Source of the DNA: CAADGN01 sp035443945
GTDB lineage: Bacteria > Planctomycetota > Phycisphaerae > Phycisphaerales > UBA1924
DNA: 64,000 nt
NCBI GenBank assembly: GCA_035443945.1
Contig: DAOMNQ010000003.1
Coordinates: 15,432 to 79,431 of the forward strand
Direction of reading: 5' to 3'
A model generated the notes under the pieces. That model searched no databases. It was not told the origin of the DNA and saw nothing but the letters and a program-made list of their open reading frames with translations. Below, in pieces: positions 36,688 through 45,752 of this stretch (position 1 is its first letter; each line of letters opens with the position of its first letter). A program made the translations under genes and the position numbers.

Positions 36688-39231
36688 TTACGGGCAGGCC
36701 GAGTTGTAGTCGTTCAGGAAGGCGATGAAGTCGAGCGAGTTGACGACGGTGTCGCCGTTCCAGTCCGCGCTCTTGTTCCCGGCGGTGTAGGCGTTCAGGA
36801 AGGCGATGAAGTCGAGCGAGTTCACGGTGCAGTCCTGGTTGAAGTCCGCCGGGCACAGCCGGTAGTCGATCGGCGTCAGGTCAACGCCGGTGTTGTTGCC
36901 GTTGTTGGAATCGTTCGTCACCGTCACGATGACACCGATGTAGTACGGCCGGGGAGTCAGGCAGGGGAGCGTGAGGACGTGCGAGAAGTTCTGCGTCCCG
37001 CCGGGGGGAAGGCTGGAGTAGTTGCGGGTTCCGATCGGCGTGTCCGCCGGAGAGATGACGGTGTTCGTCGAGGCGTAGAAGGTCGCGGTGTAGGCGCCCG
37101 TGGCGAAGTCGCCGTCGTTGACGTAACTGCCCGTGACGTTGATCGTCTGGCCGGGGTAGAACGTCCCGCTTGGGGCGTCGAAGGAGGCGACGCGCAGGTC
37201 GGGGGCCTGGACGATGAGTTGCACGGCCCGGCTGTAGGAGTTGCCGTTGTTGAACGTGTCGCGGAAGAGGACGTTCGCGTTGTAGGTTCCCTTGCTCAGG
37301 GCGTTCGCGTTCGAGTTCACCGAGAGCGAGACGTTCGCCGAGCCGGGGAACAACTGCGCCTTCGCGCTCGACGTGTTGAGCCAGGACGGGAGCGAGACCA
37401 CCTCGTAGACGAGCCCGACCTGGCCGTTGTTGGTGAGCGTGTAGACGCGGCTCGAGGGCGAGAACGGCCCTCCGACCGGGCCGGTGATGACGTAGGTGCT
37501 CGAGGGCGTCACCGACGACAGGTTGCCCTGCGAGTAGACGCTCGTCGCGCCGACGTGCGTGCCCCAGTCGCCGGGCTTGGCGTACTCGGCGTACAGCCAG
37601 ACCTTCGAGGGACGCCCGGGGATCGAGATGTTCGCGCTGTAGTCGCCCCAGTCCATCTGGCCGCCGAAGTAGTCTCCCCAGCGGAAGCCGCCGTAACTGC
37701 CCGTGCCGGTCTTCATCAGCGACGATGCGCTGCTGAACACGCCCTTGTTGTAGTCGACGTAGCGGATTTCCGCGTTGACGCTGCCGCTGGAGCGGGAGAA
37801 GACCCAGTACGCGCTGCCGGAGTAGTCGCCCGCGACGCAGGGCATCCAGTAGAACTGTCCGGTAGAGCCGAAGTTGGACTCGAACTCAAGCCCGTGCCCG
37901 ACCGCGTCGAACTTGTAGAGGCGGCAGCGCGAGGTCGCGCCGCCCTCCCACGCGATCGAGTGGCCCGTGAACAACTCGATGCCGTTGCTCCCGAGCGTGT
38001 CGCCGGTGACCACCGCAGTCATCAGGCGGGTGTCGATCGTGTCGAGGGTCTGGCCGCTCGGCTGGGCCGCGTTCGGCGGCACGGCGTAGTCCGAGACGAC
38101 CGTGTCCACGCGGGTCAGTGTGTTGGTGTTGAACGCGCCCTTGAGTTTCCAGATGGTCACGCGGTTGCCGCCGCCCCAGCGGGCGTTGGGGAGCACGGCG
38201 TCCACGTTCTGCCCGCTCTCCGACCACGACCACTGCATCTTGGCCGTTCGGGGAGTCTCGGTCGTGCTGCCGTCGGCGTTGGTGAGGTTGGAGAAACTGA
38301 CGGGGAACACGGTCTGTGCGTTGTAGAGTTCGGCCTTGTTCAGGAAGCGCATCCGTGCCCAGCGGAAGCCCCCCGAGAACCTGAACATGTTGCCCGCCAT
38401 GGAGATGGTCGTGTTGCTGTACCCGAGGTCGAAGTAGTCGGGCCAGGATGCGTCGCCGGTCCCCCCGTCCTGGACGGAGTTGATGTCGTACCACCACCAT
38501 CCGCCCGCGCCCGGCGCGCCCCACGGGATGCTGTTCGAACTGACGATCACGGCGAGCGAAGCCTCCTGCGTCGCGGTGCGGCGCTTGTGATACAGCATGA
38601 CCCACCGGCCGCTCCACGGATCGAAGATCACCTTCGGGTCAAAGAGCAGGTAGTTCTCGGAAACGCCCAGGAAGTCGTGGATGTCTCGGTAGAAGATCAA
38701 CTCCCCCGCGCGGTCGAAGACCGCGAAGTCGTCGTTCGTGACGGTGACCACGTAGTCGTACCCCGTCGCGAGGTCGGGGTCGGGCGGCGTCAGCCCGTTC
38801 GGGCCGGGGCCTTCGAAGTTCTGCATCAGCGGTTGCGCACGCGACCACTCGCCCGTGTCGTCGTGCGCAGGCCCGTCGTTGAACCCGCTCGGGATGAAGA
38901 GTTCGCCGACATTCGGGCGAAGCCGGCGATTCGGCATCTCCTCCTCACGCCATCCGCGCTGCCCGTCCGGCAGACCGATGCCCCCGGGAGGCCCGAAGAT
39001 CGGGCGTACGCCCACCGATTCCTCGCGGAACGAGCCGTCCTCGTACCGCTCGAACGGCACGTACCCGCTCCGGGTCGGCATGGGCGGCGGCTGGACAGCC
39101 TCACGCGGCGGCGGACCGGCCTGTTTCGTCGGTACGGCGACCTGGCCAAGCGTCGCGCTCGCGGCCCCGCCAAGCGCGAGCAGCACGACGGCGGCGATCG
39201 CATGCCGTACTCCACGGTGTGTGAGCCTCAT
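36688..39231 (-). CDS. Secreted protein with CARDB-like domain and dockerin-like tail
   Basis: An 847-residue exported protein. The signal peptide (HAIAAVVLLALGGAASATLG) follows a short basic start. A large N-terminal domain (about 130-520) has no motif I recognise but contains PPDPDLATGYDYVVTVTNDD, DPKVIFDPWSGRWVML and FSRSSGSVNAEI, resembling beta-propeller or sialidase-type folds. Further on is a CARDB-like Ig domain (LRVASFDAPSGTFYPGQTIN ... NVTGSYVNDGD ... YIGVIVTVTNDSNNGNN). The tail has two units (FNQDCTVNSLDFIAFLNAY and WNGDTVVNSLDFIAFLNDY), the dockerin-like anchor also present in the S8 protease. ATG 39231 has GGAAGGGG nine bases upstream; the frame continues to 39327 but without signal-peptide character. 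Confidence 0.82.
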   Translation of the reverse strand: MRLTHRGVRHAIAAVVLLALGGAASATLGQVAVPTKQAGPPPREAVQPPPMPTRSGYVPFERYEDGSFREESVGVRPIFGPPGGIGLPDGQRGWREEEMPNRRLRPNVGELFIPSGFNDGPAHDDTGEWSRAQPLMQNFEGPGPNGLTPPDPDLATGYDYVVTVTNDDFAVFDRAGELIFYRDIHDFLGVSENYLLFDPKVIFDPWSGRWVMLYHKRRTATQEASLAVIVSSNSIPWGAPGAGGWWWYDINSVQDGGTGDASWPDYFDLGYSNTTISMAGNMFRFSGGFRWARMRFLNKAELYNAQTVFPVSFSNLTNADGSTTETPRTAKMQWSWSESGQNVDAVLPNARWGGGNRVTIWKLKGAFNTNTLTRVDTVVSDYAVPPNAAQPSGQTLDTIDTRLMTAVVTGDTLGSNGIELFTGHSIAWEGGATSRCRLYKFDAVGHGLEFESNFGSTGQFYWMPCVAGDYSGSAYWVFSRSSGSVNAEIRYVDYNKGVFSSASSLMKTGTGSYGGFRWGDYFGGQMDWGDYSANISIPGRPSKVWLYAEYAKPGDWGTHVGATSVYSQGNLSSVTPSSTYVITGPVGGPFSPSSRVYTLTNNGQVGLVYEVVSLPSWLNTSSAKAQLFPGSANVSLSVNSNANALSKGTYNANVLFRDTFNNGNSYSRAVQLIVQAPDLRVASFDAPSGTFYPGQTINVTGSYVNDGDFATGAYTATFYASTNTVISPADTPIGTRNYSSLPPGGTQNFSHVLTLPCLTPRPYYIGVIVTVTNDSNNGNNTGVDLTPIDYRLCPADFNQDCTVNSLDFIAFLNAYTAGNKSADWNGDTVVNSLDFIAFLNDYNSACP

Positions 39232-39738
39232 CGAAATCCCCTTCCTTCCTCTTCCGCTCTGTGCCACAGAGCAACGAACGCATGGCCGCCGCAACGCGTG
39301 CAACGAGCAACGCGATCCGGCGGGCATGCGATGAACATCCCACTCAGGACGCCTCGGCAGACGATCGGTGTCGAACCGATCCGTGCGCGCACGAACGACT
39401 CCTCGAGCAAACGGAATCAGTCACGAAACTCTGAACGCGATGGCCCGCTCGAAACCCGCTCACTTCCCTCCCGGCCACCCAGACTCCGCGCACGCTACCC
39501 ACTTCTCGAGTGCCCTTCAAGCCCCCGCGTGACAAGAATCGGCCCCGGTCCCATGCACGGACAGCACATGCGGCCGGGGGGCATTCCGTAAGTCATTGGC
39601 GTACAATCGACTGCATCCTTTGAGCGCGAGTCGCACCCCACGTCCGCAGAGGCATTCGTCTTTCGTACCCCCACGGACTCGCTAGGCTTGGCCTGCCATG
39701 CGAACCACGACATCCCCATCCCGACCGGTGAGATCGCG
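39232..39738. other. Intergenic region between divergent genes
   Basis: No supported gene in 507 bases. GATCGGT/ACCGATC around GTCGA (39363-39381) is an exact inverted repeat that could be an operator or hairpin. TACAAT at 39602-39607 is a plausible -10 for the downstream NagB-LmbE gene, but no matching -35 is obvious, so no promoter is claimed. Confidence 0.45.
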
Positions 39739-41787
39739 ATGACCGGACCGAATCCGCCGCGCGCCGCCGTGCCCGAGCACATTCCCGTCGCCGTGCATCA
39801 GTCGAGCGTGCTCGCCGCTCGTGCCGTCGCCGCCGAGATCGCCGCCATCATCCGCGACCGGACAGCCGCCGGCCGGCGCGCCGTGCTCGGCCTGGCCACG
39901 GGCGCGACGCCCGTCGGCGTCTACAACGAACTCGTCCGTCTGCACCGCGAAGAGGGACTCAGTTTCTCCAACGTCACCGCCTTCAACCTCGACGAATACT
40001 GGCCGATGCCGCCGGAGAGCCTCCAGTCCTACCGCCGATTCATGCGCGAGCACCTCTTCGACCACGTCGACATCGACCCCGCCCACGCGCACGTCCCCGA
40101 CGGGGCCGTGCTCATCGAGCGCGTTCACCAGCATTGCGCCGACTACGAGCGGGCCATCCGCGACGCGGGCGGGATCGACCTCCAGATCCTCGGCATCGGG
40201 CGCACCGGGCACGTCGGGTTCAACGAGCCCGGCTCGCCGCGCGACAGCCGCACCCGCCTCATCACCCTCGACAAAGTCACGCGGATGGACGCCGCGAGCG
40301 ACTTTTTCGGCGAATGGAACGTCCCGCGCAAGGCCGTCACCATGGGCGTCGGCACGATCCTCGACGCACGGCGCGTCGTGCTGATGGCGTTCGGCGAGCA
40401 CAAGGCGGCGATTGTCCGCCGCGCGGTGGAGGGCGAGGTCACGCCGTCCGTCGCCGCCAGTTTCCTCCAGCAACACACGGACGCCAAGTTCGTCCTCGAC
40501 CCCGCGGCGGCCTCAGAACTCACTCGCTTCAAGACGCCCTGGCTGCTCGGCCCGGTCGCCCGCTTCGGCCTGACGTGGGACAACCGCCTGACGCGCCGCG
40601 CCGTCGCTTGGCTTGCACTCACGCTCCAGAAGCCCATCCTCAAACTGGTCGAGGAGGACTACAACGAGCACGGCCTGCAGGAACTCCTCTCCGCCCGCGG
40701 CGGCGCGTACGAGATCAACATCGAAGTCTTCAAGAGCCTCCAGAAAACCATCACCGGCTGGCCGGGGGGCAAGCCGGGCAGGCCTCGCTTCGTTCCCGGG
40801 GTCGGCATCGACAACACCAACCCGCCCGACACGTTCCCCAAGCGCGTCGTCGTCTTCAGCCCCCACCCCGACGACGACGTGATCTCCATGGGCGGCACGC
40901 TCATCCGCCTCTGCGATCAGGGGCACGAGGTCCACGTCGCCTACCAGACCTCGGGCAACATCGCCGTCTTCGACGACGAGGCCGAGAAGTTCGCCGAGTT
41001 CGCGGCCGAGTTCTCACGCGAGTTCGCCCTCGACCACGCGGCGGGAACGACGCAGGCGCTCGCCGAGAGCATCCGCGGCTTCATCCGCGGCAAGACGCCC
41101 GGCGAGATCGACACGCCCGAACTCCAGCGCATCAAGGGGCTGATCCGCCGCTGCGAGGCCCGTGCCGCCGCACGCTACTCCGGCGTGCGGGCCGACCGCA
41201 TCCACTTCCTCGACATGCCGTTCTACGAAACGGGCCGCGTCAAGAAGCGCCCGCTCGGCGAGGACGACGTGCGCATCGTGTCGGACCTGCTCGAGCGGAT
41301 CCGCCCGCACCAGGTCTACGCGGCGGGCGACCTCTCGGACCCGCACGGCACGCACCGCGTCTGCCTCGCGGCCATCACGACCGCGCTGCGCCGCCTCGCC
41401 TCGCGCGAGTGGATGCGCGACTGCGAGGTGTGGCTCTACCGCGGCGCGTGGCAGGAGTGGGAGCCGCACGAGATCGAGATGGCCGTCCCCCTCTCGCCCA
41501 GCGAGGTGGACCGCAAACGCATGGCCATCTTCAAGCACCAGTCGCAGAAGGACAAGGCGCTCTTCCCCGGCCCCAACGATCCACGCGAGTTCTGGCAGCG
41601 CGCCGAGGACCGCAACCGCGGCACGGCGCAACTCTACGACCGCCTCGGCCTGCCCGAGTACCAGGCCATCGAAGGCTTCGTCCTCTGGAGGCCGAGCGAG
41701 AACGACGGCTCCCTCGCGGACCAAGCGCCGGCCAGCACGGCGAGCAGCACCGGCACGCCCGCGAACGCCGCAGCGGTGGGGGGCTGA
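39739..41787 (+). CDS. nagB: NagB-type glucosamine-6-phosphate deaminase fused to a LmbE/PIG-L deacetylase domain
   Basis: A 682-residue two-domain enzyme. The N-terminal half (~20-280) is a NagB/sugar isomerase fold with LGLATGATPVGVYNEL, FNLDEYWPMPPESLQSYRRF and LGIGRTGHVGFNEPGS; in GIGRTGHVGFNEP a Thr replaces the Asp of the classic NDGHIAFNEP, a feature of this fused subfamily. The C-terminal half (~365-640) has VVFSPHPDDDVISMGGTLIR with the zinc-binding His-Pro-Asp-Asp and DLSDPHGTHRVC with a further His, marking a GlcNAc-PI de-N-acetylase-like (LmbE) domain. Together they could deacetylate and deaminate amino sugars. ATG 39739 is preferred over 39688, which adds an unconserved 17-residue tail. 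A Gfo/Idh gene follows after 3 bases. Confidence 0.85.
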   Translation: MTGPNPPRAAVPEHIPVAVHQSSVLAARAVAAEIAAIIRDRTAAGRRAVLGLATGATPVGVYNELVRLHREEGLSFSNVTAFNLDEYWPMPPESLQSYRRFMREHLFDHVDIDPAHAHVPDGAVLIERVHQHCADYERAIRDAGGIDLQILGIGRTGHVGFNEPGSPRDSRTRLITLDKVTRMDAASDFFGEWNVPRKAVTMGVGTILDARRVVLMAFGEHKAAIVRRAVEGEVTPSVAASFLQQHTDAKFVLDPAAASELTRFKTPWLLGPVARFGLTWDNRLTRRAVAWLALTLQKPILKLVEEDYNEHGLQELLSARGGAYEINIEVFKSLQKTITGWPGGKPGRPRFVPGVGIDNTNPPDTFPKRVVVFSPHPDDDVISMGGTLIRLCDQGHEVHVAYQTSGNIAVFDDEAEKFAEFAAEFSREFALDHAAGTTQALAESIRGFIRGKTPGEIDTPELQRIKGLIRRCEARAAARYSGVRADRIHFLDMPFYETGRVKKRPLGEDDVRIVSDLLERIRPHQVYAAGDLSDPHGTHRVCLAAITTALRRLASREWMRDCEVWLYRGAWQEWEPHEIEMAVPLSPSEVDRKRMAIFKHQSQKDKALFPGPNDPREFWQRAEDRNRGTAQLYDRLGLPEYQAIEGFVLWRPSENDGSLADQAPASTASSTGTPANAAAVGG

Positions 41788-41790
41788 GCC

Positions 41791-42794
41791 ATGGCCGACA
41801 CCGCGCCCGTCCGTGTTGGCATCATCGGCCTGGGCTTCATGGGGCGCACGCACCTGGCCGCCTACCGCTCGGCGAACGCGGCCGGGCACGCCTGCCGCGT
41901 CGTCGCCGTCGCCGACTCCGATCCGCACCGGCGCGCGGGCGAAGCCGCCATTGTCGGGAACATCGACACCGGCGGCACAGGCGAGCGGCTCTTCGATCCG
42001 GGCGAAGTGCGGGCATATGAGCGTGCCGAGGATCTGCTCGCCGACCCCGGCATCGATCTCGTCAGCATCTGCACGCCCACGGACACGCACGTGCCGCTCG
42101 CGCTGGCCGCGATCGCCGCGGGCAGGCACGCGCTCGTGGAAAAGCCGCTCGCGGTGCGCTCCGCCGATGCCCGGCGCGTCGCCGGGGCCGCGTCCAAGGC
42201 CCGCACGCTCTGCACACCCGCCATGTGCATGCGATTCTGGCCGGCGTGGTCGTGGCTCAAGCGGGCGATCGACTCCGGCGAGTTCGGCAGCGTGACCAGC
42301 GCGACCTTCCACCGCCTCGGCTCGCGCCCCGAATGGACGGACTTCTATGCCGACGACTCGCGCAGCGGCGGCGCGATCATCGACCTGCACATGCACGACG
42401 CCGATTTCATCCGCTGGTGCTTCGGCCCCCCGCGCGAGGTCATCGCCGCAGGCTCAACCAACCACCTCACCACCATCTACCGCTACGACCACGTCCCCCA
42501 GGTCGTCGCCGAGGGCGGCTGGGGGCACCAGCCCGGCTTCGGCTTCCGCGTCCGCTCCGTCGTCTGCTTCGAGCACGCCACCGCCGACTTCGACCTCGCC
42601 CGCACGCCGCAGTTCCTCCTCCACCGCGGCACTGAATCGCACGCCCCGGATGTCGGCCCCCTCACCGGCTACGAAGTGCAGGCCCGCGCGATGGTGGACG
42701 CCGTCGCGGCGGCCCCTCGCCCGTCCCGGTCGAGGACGCGGTCGCCGCGCTCGAACTGCTCGAAGCGGAACGCGAGAACTTGCTGCACAGATAG
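41791..42794 (+). CDS. Gfo/Idh/MocA family oxidoreductase, frameshifted near its 3' end
   Basis: An NAD(P)-dependent sugar oxidoreductase. The Rossmann motif is VGIIGLGFMGRTHLAAY; EKPLAV holds the conserved Lys and GGAIIDLHMHDADFIRW the conserved Asp/His region. The frame is normal up to AMVDAVAA (42715), then turns into Arg/Ser/Pro-rich nonsense that runs on to 43011. One frame over, the sequence reads VPVEDAVAALELLEAERENL and LHR, then stops at 42792-42794, which is the usual C-terminal helix of this family. So one base appears to be missing at about 42706-42714 (GCGGCGGCCCC). Whether this is a real mutation or a sequencing error cannot be decided. It is coupled to the NagB-LmbE gene and probably acts on the same amino sugar pathway. 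Confidence 0.8.
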
Positions 42795-42921
42795 GGCGTG
42801 GACTCCGCCACCGCGCTCGCGAACTCCATCGAGAGCCGGCGATATGTACAGGCTGCTAACATGGCGAACAACAAGTGCGCGGCTTGACAGACCAATACGC
42901 GGCGTGGTATTCTGCCCCTAT

Positions 42922-42953
42922 GGCTCGGAGGCTCGGAGGCTCGGAGGCTCGGA
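42922..42953 (+). repeat. 8-base tandem repeat (4 x GGCTCGGA) at a translation start
   Basis: Four exact copies of GGCTCGGA run from 42922 and end on the A of ATG 42953. Each unit junction makes GGAGG, so the repeats provide the ribosome binding site; a second in-frame ATG lies just before them at 42920. Confidence 0.85.
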
Positions 42954-44116
42954 TGGCGCATCCGCACTTCTACGGTGCCATGGGCGTTGCCTTCTTTGCG
43001 TTCGCGATTGAGCACGCTGCGGGTCAGCATGATGTCGGGACGCTTCCGTGGTGGAAGCAGTCTTGGCGTGAAGCCTCTGAGTGGGCGCCAACGAACCCGA
43101 TTCTCGTCACTTATGAGTCACGGGTACCCGCGGCGGTGGTGCGTCGAGGCCTTGAGCAGTGGGAGGAGGCGCTCGCTGCCGGTCCTCCCGAGGGTTTCGA
43201 GAGCAACGCCGACATGCTCCGAGAGAGACGGGCGCTCGTTGAATCAGGGAAGGATGACATAGTCATTTGGCGGCTGTGGCTTGGCAAGGACAAGCACCGC
43301 TGGACTCTGGATCGTCCTTCGACGCCCTCGCAGCCGTTCAGTGATCACGGTTTTTCGGGGAGACTTACCTGGACGCTGCAGGAAGTGGGCGGCCAGCACC
43401 GGGTATCGGTCGTTGCACCGTCTTCTGTCACCGAGCTGGGCGAGGAGGCGTCAATCGCGGGTGCCTCGGATCGTGCTCGCAAGTACCTGTTCTTCGGCGG
43501 GATCGGCCTGGGTGCGGGCAGCGTGGTGCAGCGCACGCCCTCGGGCGCATCACAACAATCGAGTGGCCGGTGGGAGGCAGAGGCGACCGCACGAGTAGGC
43601 GAAAGAAGAATGGTATGGAAGTATGTGGGAGGGACCGACGCCGGCTCGGGACGAGCGCTGCCTGAGTCTCTTGACATGCTTCAAGTATCGCCGAGCGAGG
43701 AGCGGTACGGCGGTGCAAGGTTCGATGACTGGCGTTTGTGTGAGGTTGCAGGAACATGGATGGCGAACAGAATCGACATACTCGACGCCAGCGGCGAGAT
43801 TCGTGCGCGGTGGCGGATCGTGTCCGTCGAACCGGTGTCGCAGGATCGACTGGAGGAGCTGACGCGGCTTCCCGAACGTGATGGTGTGGATGCTTTGCGC
43901 GGCGAGATTCGGATCGCGTCGCTCACCGATTACCGTCCTGAGGTTCGCCAGGCGAGCCGTGCCATGCCGGACGGCAGCGTGCTCACCTGGGCCATTGACG
44001 GTGCAAGCCGCGCCGAGGACCGTGCGTGGCTGCGCGTAGCCGGATGGACAACGCTGAGTGTGCTCTCTGGTGTGATCGTCCTGCTTGTCTGGCGTCGGTA
44101 CCGGATCGGCGCATGA
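42953..44116 (+). CDS. Hypothetical protein with C-terminal membrane helix
   Basis: About 387 residues. The N-terminus (FYGAMGVAFFAFAIEHAAGQ) is a weak signal peptide or helix, the middle is soluble and not recognised, and the C-terminus ends in a membrane helix with a basic cytosolic tail (WTTLSVLSGVIVLLVWRRYR). Codon use is less G+C-biased than in flanking genes. The start at ATG 42953 uses the GGAGG of the tandem repeat; ATG 42920 in frame would translate the repeat. The stop overlaps the next start (ATGA). It opens a four-gene set. Confidence 0.65.
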   Translation: MAHPHFYGAMGVAFFAFAIEHAAGQHDVGTLPWWKQSWREASEWAPTNPILVTYESRVPAAVVRRGLEQWEEALAAGPPEGFESNADMLRERRALVESGKDDIVIWRLWLGKDKHRWTLDRPSTPSQPFSDHGFSGRLTWTLQEVGGQHRVSVVAPSSVTELGEEASIAGASDRARKYLFFGGIGLGAGSVVQRTPSGASQQSSGRWEAEATARVGERRMVWKYVGGTDAGSGRALPESLDMLQVSPSEERYGGARFDDWRLCEVAGTWMANRIDILDASGEIRARWRIVSVEPVSQDRLEELTRLPERDGVDALRGEIRIASLTDYRPEVRQASRAMPDGSVLTWAIDGASRAEDRAWLRVAGWTTLSVLSGVIVLLVWRRYRIGA

Positions 44117-44547
44117 CCCTTGTGACGCATACCGTGGACCTGATGCAGAGCAGATCAATGGCACACAGGATTTCGGCGATCGCTTGGCGTCTCGTGGCCG
44201 TGAGCGCACCGTTCGTGATCGTCGCCTCAGCAGCGGGCATCGGCTGCTACGTCCCGGGGCCTGTGTACGGGGCCTGCGAGATCAGGCCACCGACTCTCCC
44301 ACCTGGGAGGTGCGCGCTCTCGTACCATAATCCTGACGCGCGGCAGGTGGACGTGAAGGAGCAGCCCGGGAAGCAGAGCTATTCTGTCAACTACGTGACC
44401 TGCGACATCTGGCACGGTGCGATCACGGGAATCGACTGCGAACCGGACGAATCGACCGGCTGGATCGTCGGTGATCCTGTCCGTGACGAGGTGCCTTCAG
44501 GCGCGAACTGCTCCCCCATTCCCGGTGGCCCTCCAGGCAATCCCTGA
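44113..44547 (+). CDS. Small exported Cys-containing protein, function unknown
   Basis: A 144-residue product whose ATG (44113) overlaps the upstream stop as ATGA, implying translational coupling. A hydrophobic segment (WRLVAVSAPFVIVASAAG, near 25-42) is followed by Cys-containing, Pro-rich sequence with six Cys (IGCYVPGPVYGACEIRPP, GRCALSYHN, VTCDIWHG, IDCEPDES, NCSPIPGG), suggesting an exported disulfide-containing protein. I do not recognise the family. A later start at the MAHR residue is possible. Confidence 0.5.
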   Translation: MTLVTHTVDLMQSRSMAHRISAIAWRLVAVSAPFVIVASAAGIGCYVPGPVYGACEIRPPTLPPGRCALSYHNPDARQVDVKEQPGKQSYSVNYVTCDIWHGAITGIDCEPDESTGWIVGDPVRDEVPSGANCSPIPGGPPGNP

Positions 44548-44563
44548 TCGCCCGGGAAATGCC

Positions 44564-45046
44564 ATGACGAACCGCAGCCGGATCATCGTTCACTCGCTGG
44601 TGGGACTGCCAATGGCGCTGTTGGCAGCCGCGGGCGTGCTGAAGTTTGCCGATCTGACCAGTTTCGCCCGCGATCTTGATGGCTGGGATGCGGTTCCGAG
44701 CGCTCTGGTTGCTCCGGTTGCGCTCCTCGTTCCGGTCTTTGAGGTGGGTACGGCCGCCTTGTGGTTCTCGGGAACGTGGCGAGCGATCTCGCTCATATCC
44801 GGGATCGTTCTGATCACGGTCTTCAGCGCCGTGTTCGCCTACGAGTACGAGTTGGCCGCCCACGGTCCGCCAGCCTGCGCGTGCTTCGGAACGATTCTCC
44901 GTTATGAGGCCACGCGTGCGGAAGCATGGTCTGTCCTGATCCGGAACGCGGGCCTTCTGTCTGCCCTCTCCGCGGGAGCATGGTTATGGTTTGGGCAAGC
45001 ATCCAGGACAACGTGTATCACAGAGCCGCTTCCAGCTGCGGATTGA
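44564..45046 (+). CDS. MauE/DoxX-like membrane protein
   Basis: A 160-residue inner-membrane protein with four helices (IVHSLVGLPMALLAAAGVLKF, ALVAPVALLVPVFEVGTAAL, ISLISGIVLITVFSAVFAY and a C-terminal one). The loop PPACACFGTI after the third helix matches the CxCFG motif of MauE-like proteins, which are linked to disulfide chemistry or electron transfer. With the preceding Cys-rich protein, a disulfide-forming role is a reasonable inference. GGGAAAT precedes ATG 44564. Its 3' end overlaps the next gene by 61 bases. Confidence 0.65.
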   Translation: MTNRSRIIVHSLVGLPMALLAAAGVLKFADLTSFARDLDGWDAVPSALVAPVALLVPVFEVGTAALWFSGTWRAISLISGIVLITVFSAVFAYEYELAAHGPPACACFGTILRYEATRAEAWSVLIRNAGLLSALSAGAWLWFGQASRTTCITEPLPAAD

Positions 45047-45747
45047 GGCGTGGCTTCACGCTCGCCGAGGTTCTTGTCGTGGCGTTGCTCGTAGCGATCC
45101 TTGTCGCCCTGGCGCTACCCATGCTCGCCTCGGTTCGCGACAGCGGACGCGATTCGGTCTCGCTCTCCAACCTGCGATCGCACGCAACCATCATCGACAT
45201 GTACCGATCCGACTGGAGCGACACCTTTCCGGCGTTCATGGACCCCACGTCCGAGTTCACCACACTGGAGATTCAGGGCCACGAGTTCCGGATGCGGTAC
45301 TTTGATGCCCACCATCTCTGGCAGGCCGTACTGGCCGAGTCCTACTACGACGAGAAGATCATGCACCGTTCGGTCATGAGGCCCGGAGCCGGGTGGAGCA
45401 TGTCCTATTTCTACTCATGCTCGCTGATCGCCGATCCAGCGTACTGGTCGTGGGAGACGCGGCAGGGGCCGTCGCAGTGGCGAGCCGTGCGCGGACACGA
45501 AGTGTCGTATCCGTCGAAGAAGGCGGTTCTGGTGGAAAGGGAGCCGGTTACGCCGTATTTTCTAGAGCGATATACAGGTCGTCCGTTGAACATGGGTCTT
45601 GTCGATGGCAGTGCGCGCGGCACAACAGAGCCCGGACTGGTCATGCCGCTGCGCGATGGTGAAGGCGAATATCCCGGCACCCGCCACACGATCGGAGTGT
45701 ATGGACTGCACACAGTTGGTGGTGCGCGTGGTCGCGACGTTGAGTGA
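44986..45747 (+). CDS. Pseudopilin-like protein with prepilin peptidase cleavage site
   Basis: A 253-residue protein. Residues 1-23 form a basic leader ending in Gly, then FTLAEVLVVALLVAILVALA with Glu at +5: the type IV prepilin signal. Planctomycetes have many such proteins with the N-terminal methylation helix and a C-terminal VNMGLVDGSAR-like segment (here NMGLVDGSARGT), resembling the H-X9-DG family. ATG 44986 has GGGAG seven bases upstream and lies inside the MauE-like gene. It is convergent with, and 5 bases from, the YcfL-like gene. Confidence 0.75.
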   Translation: MVWASIQDNVYHRAASSCGLRRGFTLAEVLVVALLVAILVALALPMLASVRDSGRDSVSLSNLRSHATIIDMYRSDWSDTFPAFMDPTSEFTTLEIQGHEFRMRYFDAHHLWQAVLAESYYDEKIMHRSVMRPGAGWSMSYFYSCSLIADPAYWSWETRQGPSQWRAVRGHEVSYPSKKAVLVEREPVTPYFLERYTGRPLNMGLVDGSARGTTEPGLVMPLRDGEGEYPGTRHTIGVYGLHTVGGARGRDVE

Positions 45748-45752
45748 TCGCC

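Noticed and set aside
39602..39607. TACAAT as a promoter for the NagB-LmbE gene
   Set aside because: No suitable -35 element at 16-18 bases; kept only as a remark in the intergenic entry.
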